NCBI RefSeq assembly: GCF_011694515.1
Contig: NZ_CP050192.1
Location: 1,189,063 to 1,253,062 of the forward strand
From: Mycobacterium sp. DL592
GTDB taxonomy: Bacteria; Actinomycetota; Actinomycetes; Mycobacteriales; Mycobacteriaceae
DNA length: 64,000 nucleotides
Direction: 5' to 3'
In this document: piece after piece, positions 19,210 to 28,154 of the stretch
Position numbering within the stretch: position 1 is the first letter of the stretch
How the letters are laid out: every line of letters starts with the position of its first letter
The notes under the pieces: model-generated
The model's input: only the letters and a program-made list of their open reading frames with translations
What the model was told of the DNA's origin: nothing
Database searches by the model: none
Translations under genes and position numbers: made by a program

Positions 19210-19895
19210 TGACCACCGTCGACGACGAGTTCGGATCCGGTGATGAACGACGCCGCGTCGGAGACCAGGAACGCCACCGCGTCGGCGACCTCGGCCGGTT
19301 TTCCCAGCCGGCCGCTGTAGGCGCGGGCGGCCAGGCGGTCGCGGGCGGTCTCGTCGAGCATCGGCGTCTCGATCGGGCCGGGGAACACCGAGTTGACCCG
19401 GATACCGTCGCGGGCCAGTTCCGCGGCGGCGATCTGGGTCAGGCCGCGAAGCGCCCATTTCGACGACCCGTAGGCGGCGTGGAACGGGAACGGCCGGATG
19501 GCACCGGTGCTGCAGGTGTTGACCACAGCCGCACCCTCGGCGCGGCGCAGGTGGTCAAGGCATGCGGTGATGCCCAGGAAAGGCCCCAAAGTGTTGATCC
19601 GCCAGGCACGTTCGAAACCCTGCGCGGTCTCCTCGCCCAGCGGGGCGCGGTGCAGCGCACCGGCATTGTTGACCAGGACGTCGAGCCCGCCGAAACGCTC
19701 GACCACCCCGGCGACTGCGGCAGCCCACTGCTGTTCGGAGGTCACGTCCAGCTCGACGGCCAGTACGTCGGGGTCCTCGGCGGTGACCTCGAGGCGGTCG
19801 GCGGCGGCCACCAGGAACCCGTCGGCCCGCAGCCGGGTGACGATCGCCGCGCCCTGCCCCCGGGCCGCTCCGGTGACCAGCGCTACCCGGCTCAC
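19191..19895 (-). CDS. Short-chain dehydrogenase/reductase in catabolic operon
   Basis: A compact 234-residue classical SDR. It has VTGAARGQGAAI for the dinucleotide, the motif VLVNNAGALH, the catalytic serine region NTCSTGAI, and the active-site pair YGSSK. The C-terminus ends in SELVVDGGQCL, a common end of the FabG/SDR fold. GTG 19895 overlaps the aldolase stop by 4 bases (GTGA), which implies translational coupling. It probably oxidises a hydroxyl group of the pathway intermediate; the substrate is unknown. Confidence 0.88.
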   Translation of the reverse strand: MSRVALVTGAARGQGAAIVTRLRADGFLVAAADRLEVTAEDPDVLAVELDVTSEQQWAAAVAGVVERFGGLDVLVNNAGALHRAPLGEETAQGFERAWRINTLGPFLGITACLDHLRRAEGAAVVNTCSTGAIRPFPFHAAYGSSKWALRGLTQIAAAELARDGIRVNSVFPGPIETPMLDETARDRLAARAYSGRLGKPAEVADAVAFLVSDAASFITGSELVVDGGQCLQIG

Positions 19896-20647
19896 CGTGG
19901 CCCCGCGGCGTCGTCGAGATGGGCGGCGGCTCCCCGCCGGAGCGCCTGTGATTCGGCGGCAAGAGTGATCATCTGAAAGCCCAACGCGGCCAGTTCCTTT
20001 CCGGTCTTCCCATCTCCGGCGTGCACACCCGCCACGACGTTCGCGGTGAGCGCTGCCTGCTGTACCCGGGCCATCGCATCGCGCACTGCCGGGTTCGCGG
20101 TGGCGCCCGCCACGCCGACGCCCAACGAGATGGCCAGGTCGGCGGGTCCGACGTAGACGCCGGAAAGGCCGGGCACCGAGCAGATCTCGGCGACGGCGTC
20201 GAGGCCGCGGGTGGTCTCGATCATCGCGAACACACTGACCCGATCCTGCAGGGCGGCTGGGTCGCGGCCGATGTCGGCCCGCAGCGGCCCGTAGCTGCGC
20301 ACCCCGGCGGGGGCGTAGCGGGTGGCCGCGACCGCGTCGGCGGCCTGCTGCGGGGTGTCGACCATCGCGACGATGATCGCGTCGGCCCCGGCGTCGAGCA
20401 CCCGGCCGATCGGTGCGGGGTCGGCCGAGGGCAGCCGGACGGCCGTGGCGATCGGCACGTGCTCGATGCGGCGCAGCATCACCGCCACGTCGGCGTCGTC
20501 GAGATAGCCGTGCTGCAGATCGAATCCGATGTAGTCATAACCGGCGCCGGCGAATTCGCTCGGCCCGAGAAACGAGGGCCCGGTGATCCAGCCGCCCCAC
20601 ACCTGCGCCTTGGCGGCCAGCGCGTGCTGCAGCCTGCTGCCGGTCAT
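19892..20647 (-). CDS. HpcH/HpaI-type class II aldolase
   Basis: A 251-residue metal-dependent aldolase that splits 2-keto-4-hydroxy acids into pyruvate and an aldehyde in this family. Visible motifs are GFDLQHGYLDDADV (the base-bearing DxQHG segment), the metal ligand Glu in MIETTRGLD, and Asp in YVGPADLAISLG. The fold and length are standard. ATG 20647 overlaps the ADH stop by 4 bases (ATGA), so it is the second gene of the operon. Together with the dehydrogenases and the divergent lactonase it suggests breakdown of a sugar acid or of a ring-cleavage keto acid. Confidence 0.88.
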   Translation of the reverse strand: MTGSRLQHALAAKAQVWGGWITGPSFLGPSEFAGAGYDYIGFDLQHGYLDDADVAVMLRRIEHVPIATAVRLPSADPAPIGRVLDAGADAIIVAMVDTPQQAADAVAATRYAPAGVRSYGPLRADIGRDPAALQDRVSVFAMIETTRGLDAVAEICSVPGLSGVYVGPADLAISLGVGVAGATANPAVRDAMARVQQAALTANVVAGVHAGDGKTGKELAALGFQMITLAAESQALRRGAAAHLDDAAGPR

Positions 20648-21627
20648 GAGTCCACGATCGCGATCTTGACCCGTCCTGGCGTTGGGCGGCAGGCGAATTC
20701 GAAGGCGTCCTGGACCTCGTCGACACCGAAGGTGTGGGTGACGTACATGCCGAGCAGATCGGGGTGCGCGCGGGCGAACGCGTCGGCGGCGTCGAGCACG
20801 CGTCGACGATCCAGCGTGACACCCGATTTCAGGGTCAGGTTGTTGCGCAGCATGGTGCGCATGCTGATCGGGTAGCTGTCGTCGTCGGGCACGCCGAAGT
20901 AGAACACGGTGCCGCCGAACGCCGCGGCCTGCACCGCGTTGTTCAGGGTGGCGACCTGATGGCCAACCGCTTCGATGACCACGTCGGGCCGGTCGTGGGG
21001 CGACAGGTGCGTCACCCACCGGTCGCTGGTGGACCGGACCACGGTGTCCACGCCGAACTTCGCGCCGATGTCGTCGCGGTAGATCGGGTCGACACCGGTG
21101 ACCCGTGCGGCGCCGAACGCCTTGGCCACGTAGGAGAACAGCAGCCCGATGGAGCCCTGCCCGATCACGGCGACATGCTTGCCGGCCAGCGACGGGAGTT
21201 GTTCGACGGCGTAGAGGATGCAGGCCAGTGGCTGCAGGCCGACGGCGTGGGCGGGGGACAGGGCGCTGTCGTAGGGGGCCAGCCCGTCGCCGTCGGACAC
21301 GACGTACTCCATCAGACCGTCGAAGCCGGAGGCCCAGCCGACCACCAGGTCACCGACCTGGTGGCGCGGGTGGGCGGAGGCGATCACCTCGCCGGCGATC
21401 TCGTGAATCGGGAAGCCGGCCATTTCGGCGGCCAGCGCTCCGGTGTCGCCGGGCAGTCGGCCCTGGACGCCTTTGAAGCCCGGCAGGTCGCTGCCGCAGA
21501 CGCCGGCTGCCAGGAACTTCAGCAGCACCTGGCCGTCGCGAAGCGTGTCGGGATCCGGTGCGGGGAGGGTGACCTTCTCGAAGGTGTACGGCGCGACGAG
21601 GCGATAACACCACGTTGACAATGGCAC
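20644..21627 (-). CDS. Zinc-type MDR dehydrogenase (sorbitol/threonine dehydrogenase-like), first operon gene
   Basis: A 327-residue medium-chain dehydrogenase. The catalytic zinc motif GVCGSD and an IHEIAGEV segment are present, and the coenzyme motif is VIGQGSIGLL. The four-cysteine structural zinc lobe of most alcohol dehydrogenases is missing, and the protein is correspondingly short. GTG 21627 is chosen because it sits at the predicted transcription start of promoter copy B (21625-21664), giving a leaderless message. It heads a minus-strand operon with the aldolase, SDR and esterase genes. The substrate is unknown; the context suggests a polyol or hydroxy acid. Confidence 0.85.
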   Translation of the reverse strand: MPLSTWCYRLVAPYTFEKVTLPAPDPDTLRDGQVLLKFLAAGVCGSDLPGFKGVQGRLPGDTGALAAEMAGFPIHEIAGEVIASAHPRHQVGDLVVGWASGFDGLMEYVVSDGDGLAPYDSALSPAHAVGLQPLACILYAVEQLPSLAGKHVAVIGQGSIGLLFSYVAKAFGAARVTGVDPIYRDDIGAKFGVDTVVRSTSDRWVTHLSPHDRPDVVIEAVGHQVATLNNAVQAAAFGGTVFYFGVPDDDSYPISMRTMLRNNLTLKSGVTLDRRRVLDAADAFARAHPDLLGMYVTHTFGVDEVQDAFEFACRPTPGRVKIAIVDS

Positions 21628-21664
21628 GCCAGCAGCGTGACACTCGTGCGATGTTTTGTAAAGG
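21625..21664 (-). promoter_or_regulatory. Shared 40-bp promoter/operator element, copy B
   Basis: Same layout as copy A at 18210: CCTTTACA, 12 bases, then AGTGTCACGCTGCTGGCGTG. TTTACA (21657-21662) and CACGCT (21634-21639) are 17 bases apart, which places transcription start on GTG 21627. The element also sits between two divergent operons, 7 bases upstream of the ATG of the lactonase gene, so a bound regulator could control both. Confidence 0.6.
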
Positions 21665-21670
21665 CGCGCC

Positions 21671-22525
21671 ATGAGTGTCCTCGAGTCGGAACCGGTCCGG
21701 ACAACCCTACTGGCCGAAGGGTTCTGCTTCGGTGAGGGTCCGCGCTGGTTCGAGGGATTGCTGTGGTTCTCGGACATGCTCGGCGAAGCGGTGCACACCG
21801 TCAGCTTCGACGGCTCGGTGACCACGGTCGCGCTGCCCGGTCACGCCCCGTCCGGCTTGGGGTTCCGGCCTGACGGAACCCTGCTGATCGCCTCGGCCGA
21901 AGCCCGGGTGATCCTGGGCTACGACGGGGAGACGGTCACCGAGGTGGCCGACCTGTCGGCGGCGACGCCGGCGAGCCTCGGTGACATGGTCGTCGACGGC
22001 CGCGGCCGGGCCTATGTGGGCTCCCAAGCCCGCGAGCATGGCGTGATCGTTCGGCTCGACCCGGACGATTCGGTGCGAGTCGTCGCCGCTGACCTCGATT
22101 TCCCCAACGGCATGGCGGTCACGCCCGATGGCGCCACCCTGATCGTGGCCGAGTCGACCGGCCGACGGCTGAGCTGTTTCGGCATCGACGGTTACGGCGA
22201 CTTGTCCGGGCGCCGGGTCTTCGCCGACGGACTCGACGGTCCGCCGGACGGGATCGCACTGGACGCCGACGGCGGGGTGTGGACGTCGATGACGCTCGCC
22301 CACCAGTTCCAGCGGGTAGTGGCCGGCGGTAGCGTCACCGACCGGATCGACATCGGGGAGCGGGCCGCGATCGCCTGCATGCTCGGCGGAACGGATCGCC
22401 GCACGCTGTTCCTGTTGTCGAGTGCCGACGCGTACCCGGCGCGGATGGCAGGAACGCGGACGTCGCACGTTCAGACCGTCCGGGTCGAGGTCGCAGGGGC
22501 GGGCTTCCCCGCAATCGAAAGGTGA
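21671..22525 (+). CDS. SMP-30/gluconolactonase-type lactone hydrolase
   Basis: A 284-residue six-bladed propeller enzyme. The metal ligands of the family are visible: Glu in FGEGPRWFEG, Asn in FPNGMAVTPDG and Asp in GPPDGIALDADGGVW. Members open sugar or aromatic lactones. ATG 21671 follows AAAGGCGCGCC. It diverges from the ADH operon with only 43 bases between the two starts, and those bases hold the promoter element. The thioesterase gene follows after 2 bases. The lactonase fits a step between the dehydrogenase and the aldolase. Confidence 0.88.
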   Translation: MSVLESEPVRTTLLAEGFCFGEGPRWFEGLLWFSDMLGEAVHTVSFDGSVTTVALPGHAPSGLGFRPDGTLLIASAEARVILGYDGETVTEVADLSAATPASLGDMVVDGRGRAYVGSQAREHGVIVRLDPDDSVRVVAADLDFPNGMAVTPDGATLIVAESTGRRLSCFGIDGYGDLSGRRVFADGLDGPPDGIALDADGGVWTSMTLAHQFQRVVAGGSVTDRIDIGERAAIACMLGGTDRRTLFLLSSADAYPARMAGTRTSHVQTVRVEVAGAGFPAIER

Positions 22526-22527
22526 GC

Positions 22528-23337
22528 ATGACCGACAGCTACTACGAACTCGTCGACCCCGCCGATCCGCGAGGGGAGAAGTTCCGGGCCACCGACATGG
22601 TCCGCAGTACGTGGTCGTCGCACATTCAGCACGGCGGGCCGGTGTCGGCGTTGTTGGTGCGGGCCATGGAGCACTGCGCGCAGCGCGACGACACCCGGCT
22701 GAGCCGGGTGGTGGTCGACCTGCTGGGCGGGGTGCCTGCCGACGGTGATCTGTGGGTCAGCGCCGCGATCGAACGGGGCGGCAAGCAGATCGAGTTGGTC
22801 AGCGCGGTGATGTTCGGGCAGGGCCCTGACGGGGTGCCCCGGCCGGTCGCTCGGGCCAGCGGCTGGCGATTCCAGACGGTGCCCACCGAGGACCTGCTCA
22901 GCGCGCCGGTGCTGCCGCTGGCGCCGCGGGAGGCGGGCGTCAACCGCAACCTGGCCGAGAAGTTCGACCCGAACTACGTGCACAGCACCGAATGGCTGTG
23001 GCTGACCAAGCCGCTCGCGCCCGGGCCGGGGGAGTCGTGGCTGCGGCCACGGGTGGATCTCGTGCACGGTGAGGAGATGTCGCCGATGCAGCGGCTGTTC
23101 GCGATTGCCGACTGCGCCAACGGAATCGGCTCGAAGATCGACATCACCAAGTACACCTTCCTCAATACCGATCTCGCGGTGCACGTGCACCGGGTGCCGG
23201 CCGGGGAGTGGGTCGGGATCCGTTCGGAGACCAGATACGGCCCGGACGGCGTCGGTACCACCGTGGGCACCTTGTTCGATGACAGCGGGGCTGTCGGCAG
23301 TATTCAGCAGTCGGTTCTGGTGCGGCCTCGACAGTAA
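22528..23337 (+). CDS. Acyl-CoA thioesterase family protein (double hot-dog, TesB-like)
   Basis: A 269-residue double hot-dog protein of the mycobacterial thioesterase family. The first domain has STWSSHIQHGGPVSALLVRAME, typical of the N-terminal hot-dog fold, and the second contains the DCANGIGSKID segment. It may release a free acid from CoA in the same pathway. ATG 22528 is preferred over GTG 22522 because AAAGG sits at proper distance. It starts 2 bases after the lactonase stop, so the two form an operon. Its TAA stop lies inside the left arm of the palindrome at 23329. Confidence 0.8.
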   Translation: MTDSYYELVDPADPRGEKFRATDMVRSTWSSHIQHGGPVSALLVRAMEHCAQRDDTRLSRVVVDLLGGVPADGDLWVSAAIERGGKQIELVSAVMFGQGPDGVPRPVARASGWRFQTVPTEDLLSAPVLPLAPREAGVNRNLAEKFDPNYVHSTEWLWLTKPLAPGPGESWLRPRVDLVHGEEMSPMQRLFAIADCANGIGSKIDITKYTFLNTDLAVHVHRVPAGEWVGIRSETRYGPDGVGTTVGTLFDDSGAVGSIQQSVLVRPRQ

Positions 23338-23384
23338 CCTCACGGCGGCAGAACCCGCGTTTTACCGCCGTGAGGTTACTGTCG
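23329..23384. repeat. Intergenic palindrome, family member 1 (20-bp arms, 16-nt loop)
   Basis: Arm CGACAGTAACCTCACGGCGG (23329-23348) is perfectly complementary to 23365-23384, with a 16-base loop between. A second member is at 41662-41717. The two differ at two arm positions that change on both sides so that pairing is kept, while the loops are unrelated. It lies between two convergent genes and overlaps the thioesterase stop codon, so it may act as a bidirectional terminator or a mobile REP-like element. Confidence 0.85.
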
Positions 23385-23388
23385 CCGA

Positions 23389-24741
23389 TCAGTCGAACAG
23401 CACCGCCGGGTTCAGATACCCGGTCGGGTCGAAGGCGGCCTTGATGGTGCGCATCGCGGCGATGTCGGCAGGTTCGCGCGACATCCCGAGGTAGGCCCGT
23501 TTGCGGCTGCCGATGCCGTGCTCCGAGCTGACGTTACCGCCATGGGCGGCAATGAGTTTCATCATCGCGGCGTAGAGATGGCTCTCCTGCTCGGCGTCGC
23601 AGCGCAGCACGTTGAGGTGCAGGTTGCCCTCGCCGATGTGGCCGAAGAGGATCGGGATGGCCTGCGGGGCAAGCTCGGCGACCAGTGCCGCGGAGTCGGC
23701 CGCGAACGCCGGGACGGCCGAAAGTGGCAGCGAGACATCGAATTTCAGCGGCGGCCCGAATAGACCGACGATCTCAGCCGTCGACTCGCGGACCTGCCAC
23801 AGCCGCTGCTGGGAGCCCGCGTCGATGCCGACGGCGGGCTCGTCGGCCAGATCGGCGTCCTCGAGCGCGTCGGCCAGCCGCTCGGTCAGGTCGATCTCGC
23901 CTGCCAGTTCGACCAGCAGCAGCCAGTCGCCCTCGACCGGCACCGGCACGTCGAAGTGTTCGGCGGCCAGTACGGCCGCCTGCGCGTCGAGCATCTCCAG
24001 CGCCGCGACGGACTCGGTGTCGCGCAGCGCCCGGCCGGTGGCCACCAATGCCTCAAGGTCGGCGAACCCGCACACCGCCGTGACCCGGTGTGCGGGAACC
24101 GGATGCAGGCGAAGGTCCAGTGCGGTGATGACTCCCAGCGTGCCCTCGGCGCCGACGAACAGCGCCGCCAGGTCGTAGCCGGTGTTGTCGGCGCGCACCT
24201 GGCTGTGCCGGTGCACCACCGAACCGTCCGGTAGCGCGACGTCCAGGCCGATGACCTGTTCGCCCATGTTCCCGTAGCGCACGGTCCGCAGGCCGCCGGC
24301 ATTCGTCGAGGCCATCCCGCCCACCGTGGCCGAGTCGCGGGCCGCGAGGTCCACCCCGAACAGCAGGCCCGCCGCCGCGGCAGCGCGCTGCACACCGGCC
24401 AGCGTCACCCCGGAGCCCACCCGGACGCGGCGGTCGGTCACGTCGACCTCGCCGATCTCGGTCAGGCGTTCCGTGGACAGCAGTACGTCGTCGTGCTCGG
24501 GCACGGTGCCCGCCACCAGGGAGGTCCGACCGCCCTGCACGGTCACCGGCACCCCGGCGTCGCGGCATTCCCGCAACACCGCGGCCACCTCGTCGGCCGA
24601 GCCGGGCCGCACCAGGGCGCTGGCCTGCCCCCGGTAGCGCCCGGTGTAGTCGACGCTGCGGCCGTCGAGCACGTCGGTGTCGGTGACGACCTGCGCGCTG
24701 CCCACGATGGCCTGCAGCCGCTGTGTCAGCGTAGAGCTCAT
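23389..24741 (-). CDS. FAD-linked 2-hydroxyacid oxidoreductase (GlcD/D-lactate dehydrogenase type)
   Basis: A 450-residue VAO-family flavoprotein that oxidises D-2-hydroxy acids such as lactate or glycolate. The FAD domain includes VTVQGGRTSLVAG and TVGGMASTNAGGLRTVRYG. The C-terminal cap holds the metal/substrate histidines FGHIGEGNLHLN and the segment SSEHGIG. ATG 24741 overlaps the stop of the upstream helicase gene (ATGA), so it is co-transcribed with it despite no obvious functional link. A paralogue lies at 41731-43095, and both have the same palindrome family just past their stops. Confidence 0.88.
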   Translation of the reverse strand: MSSTLTQRLQAIVGSAQVVTDTDVLDGRSVDYTGRYRGQASALVRPGSADEVAAVLRECRDAGVPVTVQGGRTSLVAGTVPEHDDVLLSTERLTEIGEVDVTDRRVRVGSGVTLAGVQRAAAAAGLLFGVDLAARDSATVGGMASTNAGGLRTVRYGNMGEQVIGLDVALPDGSVVHRHSQVRADNTGYDLAALFVGAEGTLGVITALDLRLHPVPAHRVTAVCGFADLEALVATGRALRDTESVAALEMLDAQAAVLAAEHFDVPVPVEGDWLLLVELAGEIDLTERLADALEDADLADEPAVGIDAGSQQRLWQVRESTAEIVGLFGPPLKFDVSLPLSAVPAFAADSAALVAELAPQAIPILFGHIGEGNLHLNVLRCDAEQESHLYAAMMKLIAAHGGNVSSEHGIGSRKRAYLGMSREPADIAAMRTIKAAFDPTGYLNPAVLFD

Positions 24742-27700
24742 GGCGAGGGTCTATCACACATCGCCAGGAACGCCCCCAACTCCACCAATCCCGCCGGTGT
24801 CGACGGCAGGTACTCGGTCAGCATCGCCGAGCGGACGATCACCGCGGCGTACTTGGCCCGGCTCACCGCGACATTGAGCCGATTGCGGTTGAGCAGGAAC
24901 GAGATTCCGCGCGGCACATCGGCGATTGACGACGCCACCAGCGACACGAACACCAGCGGGGCCTGCCGGCCCTGGAACTTGTCGACGGTGCCTGCCTGCA
25001 CATCGCCCAGCCCGGCCTGGTCGAGTAGGTGGCGCAGCAGCACCACCTGCGCGTTGTAGGGGGTGACCACCAGCACGTCGGCGGCGGTCAGTGGCCGGGT
25101 GCCGCTCTCGTCGGTCCACGCTGCGCCGAGCAGCCGGGTGATCTCGGCGACGATCGCCTCGGCCTCCTCGCGGCTGTCGGTCGAGTTGCCGTCGTGGTCG
25201 ATGGACAGCACGTGCACGCCGGGCTCGATGCCGTCGAGTCGGCGTGCGGCCGTCGTCTCCTCGACCGAGTGCAGCCGCCCGTCGTAGCTCAGCCGCGACA
25301 CGGCGGCACACACCGACGGGTGCATCCGGTACGAGCGGTCCAGGAAGTAGCCGAGCTTCTCGGGCAGCGTGTGCCTGCCGTCGACCAGCCAGCCCAGCGC
25401 CGAGGCGTCGACCGGCTCGGGATGGGTGCCCTGGCTGACCTGCGGCAGCTGCTGTGGATCGCCGAGCAGCAGCAGGCTGGTCGCCGAGGCGGCCACGGCG
25501 ATGGTGTTGGCCAGACAGAACTGGCCGGCCTCCTCGATCACCAGCAGGTCGAGTGCTCCCGCCGGCACCCGGTTGCGGTTGGCGAAATCCCACGCCGTAC
25601 CGCCGATCACGCAACCGGCGTTGTCGGCGATGAACGCCGGGTAGGCAGCCTCGTCGATATCGGTCCACGGCCCGGTACCGCTGTGCTTCTTGGCGACGAC
25701 GGCCGGGTCGACGCCGGCGCCGATGATGTCGCGAAACAGGTTCTCCACCACGGCATGTGACTGTGCGACGACCCCGACGCGCCAGTGCTGGTCGTTGACC
25801 AGGGCGGCGATCACCCGGGCTGCGGTGTGGGTCTTGCCGGTGCCCGGCGGGCCGTGCACCGCGATGTAGGAGCAGTCCAGCGACCGCAGTGCGGCGGTGA
25901 TGTCGGCGACGCAGTCGCCGGTGCGCGGCAGCGCCCCACCGGTGCGGGGCGGGCGGCGCAGCAGGATGTCGACGACCGCCGACTGCGGCAGCACGGGCAG
26001 GCCGTCGGCGATCTGCGCGGCGGTGGCGTCGATCGACTCGCGCAATGCCTTGGTCGCAAACGGCGCACCCGGGGTGAGTGCGAACGGGAGGCGCTCATAG
26101 GGGCCGCCGTGCTTGGGTTCTCGTTCCCTGACGAGCACCTCGGTGGGCGCGGCCGGGTCGTCGCACTCCAGGACGGTCACCGGAGCGTAGGCGCGGCGTT
26201 CCGGATCGTCGGACAGGCCCGCCGGTGTCGGCGGATCGTAGAGCGCATACATGTCGCTGCTGAGTTCACCCGCGGCCATCGACCCGGTCAGCCGCAGGCG
26301 GCGCTGCGGCTTACGGGCCCGCGGAGGCGTGTGCCAGTCGGTGTCGATCTCAGGCTCGTCGACGAGGAAAACACCTGTGGTGTCGGACCATTCGTCGACG
26401 GGACTGTTCAACCGGTCGAAATGGCCCCACCAGAACGGCTTGTCCTCGCGGCGGTGGTAGCCGCGGGCGGCGGCGATCATCGCGACCGCCCGCTGTTCGG
26501 GGCTGCGGGCCGAGACATCGTCACCGACGAAGCGTGCCAGCTTCTTGGCGACGTCGTCGTGGACCTCGACCTGTGCGCCCTCGCGCACGCTCTGCGGCCC
26601 CAGCGGGGGTACACCGGATTCGAATGCGCGCCGCAGCAACCAGTCTCGCAGCATCCGGGTGGACCGGCAGTCGTAGTGGTTGTAGTCCTCGATCTCCTTG
26701 AGCACGTTGGCGGCCTCGTCGGCGCGGTCCTCGGCGAGCAGCTCGCAGTAGCGGGCATACATCGTGATCGAATCCGTCGCGGTGGTGACGTCACCGGTGC
26801 GCAGCTGCGCACCCATGTACAGCGGCTCCAGCGACTTGAGGCTGTAGTTGCCGGTGCCGACCCGAATGCTCTTGCGCACCAAGGGATACAGATCGACCAG
26901 CACGCCGTTGCGCAGCAGCTCGTCGACTTCGTCCTCACCCTCGCCGTACCGGCCGGCCAGCCGCAGCAGCGCGGTCTTCTCGTAGGCCGCGTAGTGGTAG
27001 ATGTGCATCTTGGGAAAACGCTTGCGCCGCTTGCGTACCAGGGTCAGAAAGTCGCGCAGGGCCTTGCGTTCGGCGGCGCGGTCATGCGCCCACAACGGCT
27101 GGAACTCGTCCTGGGCGCTGAGCACACCGAACATGTACTCCAGGCCCCAGTCGCGCCCATCGGCAGTCCACAGCGGATCGCCCTCGAAGTCGAAGAACAG
27201 ATCGCCCTTGTCGTGGTCGGGCAGCAGCATCAACGGCTGAGCGTCGACGACCTCGAACGGCGGCTTACCGTCGCGGGGTGCGATCTGCAGGCGGGCCTGA
27301 CTGCACAGCGCCTGCACGGTGCGGGCGGGCAGATCCGGCACCGGCCCCTCGTGGGCGGCCAGCTCGGTCATGGTGGTGATCCCGGCGTCGATCAGGCGGG
27401 CCCGCTGGCTCACCCGGATGCCCGCGACCAGCAGCAGGTCGTCGTGGGCGCGCACCTTGTCCTCGCATTCCGGGCAGCGCATACAGGCCCGGATGGTGTC
27501 GTCCTCCCAGCTGACGGCCGCGCCGCCCGCGTAATGGCGGTCCAGCAGGTCCTGCAGCTCGGCGCGCCGGGAGCGATACACCGGAAGAAGCTCGTCGACC
27601 CGGTAGGTCATGGTCGTCTGGTCGCCGAGAACCAGCTGCACCTCGTCGTGCACCGGAACCCCGTCGGCGGCCAGCGTCTCGGCGTAGGCGGCCAGCTGCA

Positions 27701-28124
27701 GCAGCGCCTCGACCTTGACCGAACGGGCCAGCTTGGTGTCGCGCAGCCGGTAGCGGTCGCCGTCGAGCACCAGGAAGTCGGCGAACCCGACGAATCGGCC
27801 GTCGAACATCGCCGCCTGATAGATGACCGCCGCGCGGCGCTCGACCGCGCGGCGGGTGGCGTCGGCGGCCGCGGTCAGCCCGGCCAGCGAGTAGGCGGGC
27901 CGACCGATCACGGCGACGTCGGCACGCTCCCGCAACTCGCGAAGATGGCGGTGTTCGTGATCGTCACCGAGGGCGGCCGTGCGGGCCAGCAGCTCGTCGG
28001 CCGACGAGACCTTCGGGCCGCGTCCGAGTTTCGCGTCGAAGGAGCGCAGCAGCGCATACTCGCATCTTGCGGCCGCGGCGAGATCGGATGCGCTGTAGAC
28101 GACACTGCCGTCGATGACGAACAC
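24738..28124 (-). CDS. Fused RecB-like nuclease (TM0106 type) and SF1 DNA helicase (Rv1251c type)
   Basis: A 1128-residue nuclease-helicase. The N-terminal half resembles TM0106/Cas4-like PD-(D/E)xK nucleases: Cys21, the DTKLA motif near residue 126, QLAAYAE, and CMRCPEC near residue 213. The cysteine set could hold an iron-sulfur cluster. The C-terminal half is a UPF1/DNA2-like helicase: Walker A HGPPGTGKTHT near residue 755, IEEAGQF, GDPQQLPQ, YRMHPSV, VDKFQGRQ and NVAVSRAK. The layout recalls eukaryotic DNA2. A DNA repair or defence role is likely but unproven. It is the first gene before the FAD oxidase, sharing 4 bases with it. Rv1251c has the same size and place as I recall. Confidence 0.9.
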   Translation of the reverse strand: MFVIDGSVVYSASDLAAAARCEYALLRSFDAKLGRGPKVSSADELLARTAALGDDHEHRHLRELRERADVAVIGRPAYSLAGLTAAADATRRAVERRAAVIYQAAMFDGRFVGFADFLVLDGDRYRLRDTKLARSVKVEALLQLAAYAETLAADGVPVHDEVQLVLGDQTTMTYRVDELLPVYRSRRAELQDLLDRHYAGGAAVSWEDDTIRACMRCPECEDKVRAHDDLLLVAGIRVSQRARLIDAGITTMTELAAHEGPVPDLPARTVQALCSQARLQIAPRDGKPPFEVVDAQPLMLLPDHDKGDLFFDFEGDPLWTADGRDWGLEYMFGVLSAQDEFQPLWAHDRAAERKALRDFLTLVRKRRKRFPKMHIYHYAAYEKTALLRLAGRYGEGEDEVDELLRNGVLVDLYPLVRKSIRVGTGNYSLKSLEPLYMGAQLRTGDVTTATDSITMYARYCELLAEDRADEAANVLKEIEDYNHYDCRSTRMLRDWLLRRAFESGVPPLGPQSVREGAQVEVHDDVAKKLARFVGDDVSARSPEQRAVAMIAAARGYHRREDKPFWWGHFDRLNSPVDEWSDTTGVFLVDEPEIDTDWHTPPRARKPQRRLRLTGSMAAGELSSDMYALYDPPTPAGLSDDPERRAYAPVTVLECDDPAAPTEVLVREREPKHGGPYERLPFALTPGAPFATKALRESIDATAAQIADGLPVLPQSAVVDILLRRPPRTGGALPRTGDCVADITAALRSLDCSYIAVHGPPGTGKTHTAARVIAALVNDQHWRVGVVAQSHAVVENLFRDIIGAGVDPAVVAKKHSGTGPWTDIDEAAYPAFIADNAGCVIGGTAWDFANRNRVPAGALDLLVIEEAGQFCLANTIAVAASATSLLLLGDPQQLPQVSQGTHPEPVDASALGWLVDGRHTLPEKLGYFLDRSYRMHPSVCAAVSRLSYDGRLHSVEETTAARRLDGIEPGVHVLSIDHDGNSTDSREEAEAIVAEITRLLGAAWTDESGTRPLTAADVLVVTPYNAQVVLLRHLLDQAGLGDVQAGTVDKFQGRQAPLVFVSLVASSIADVPRGISFLLNRNRLNVAVSRAKYAAVIVRSAMLTEYLPSTPAGLVELGAFLAMCDRPSP

Positions 28125-28154
28125 AGCCCCACTCTAGGCGGGGGACCCGACAGC

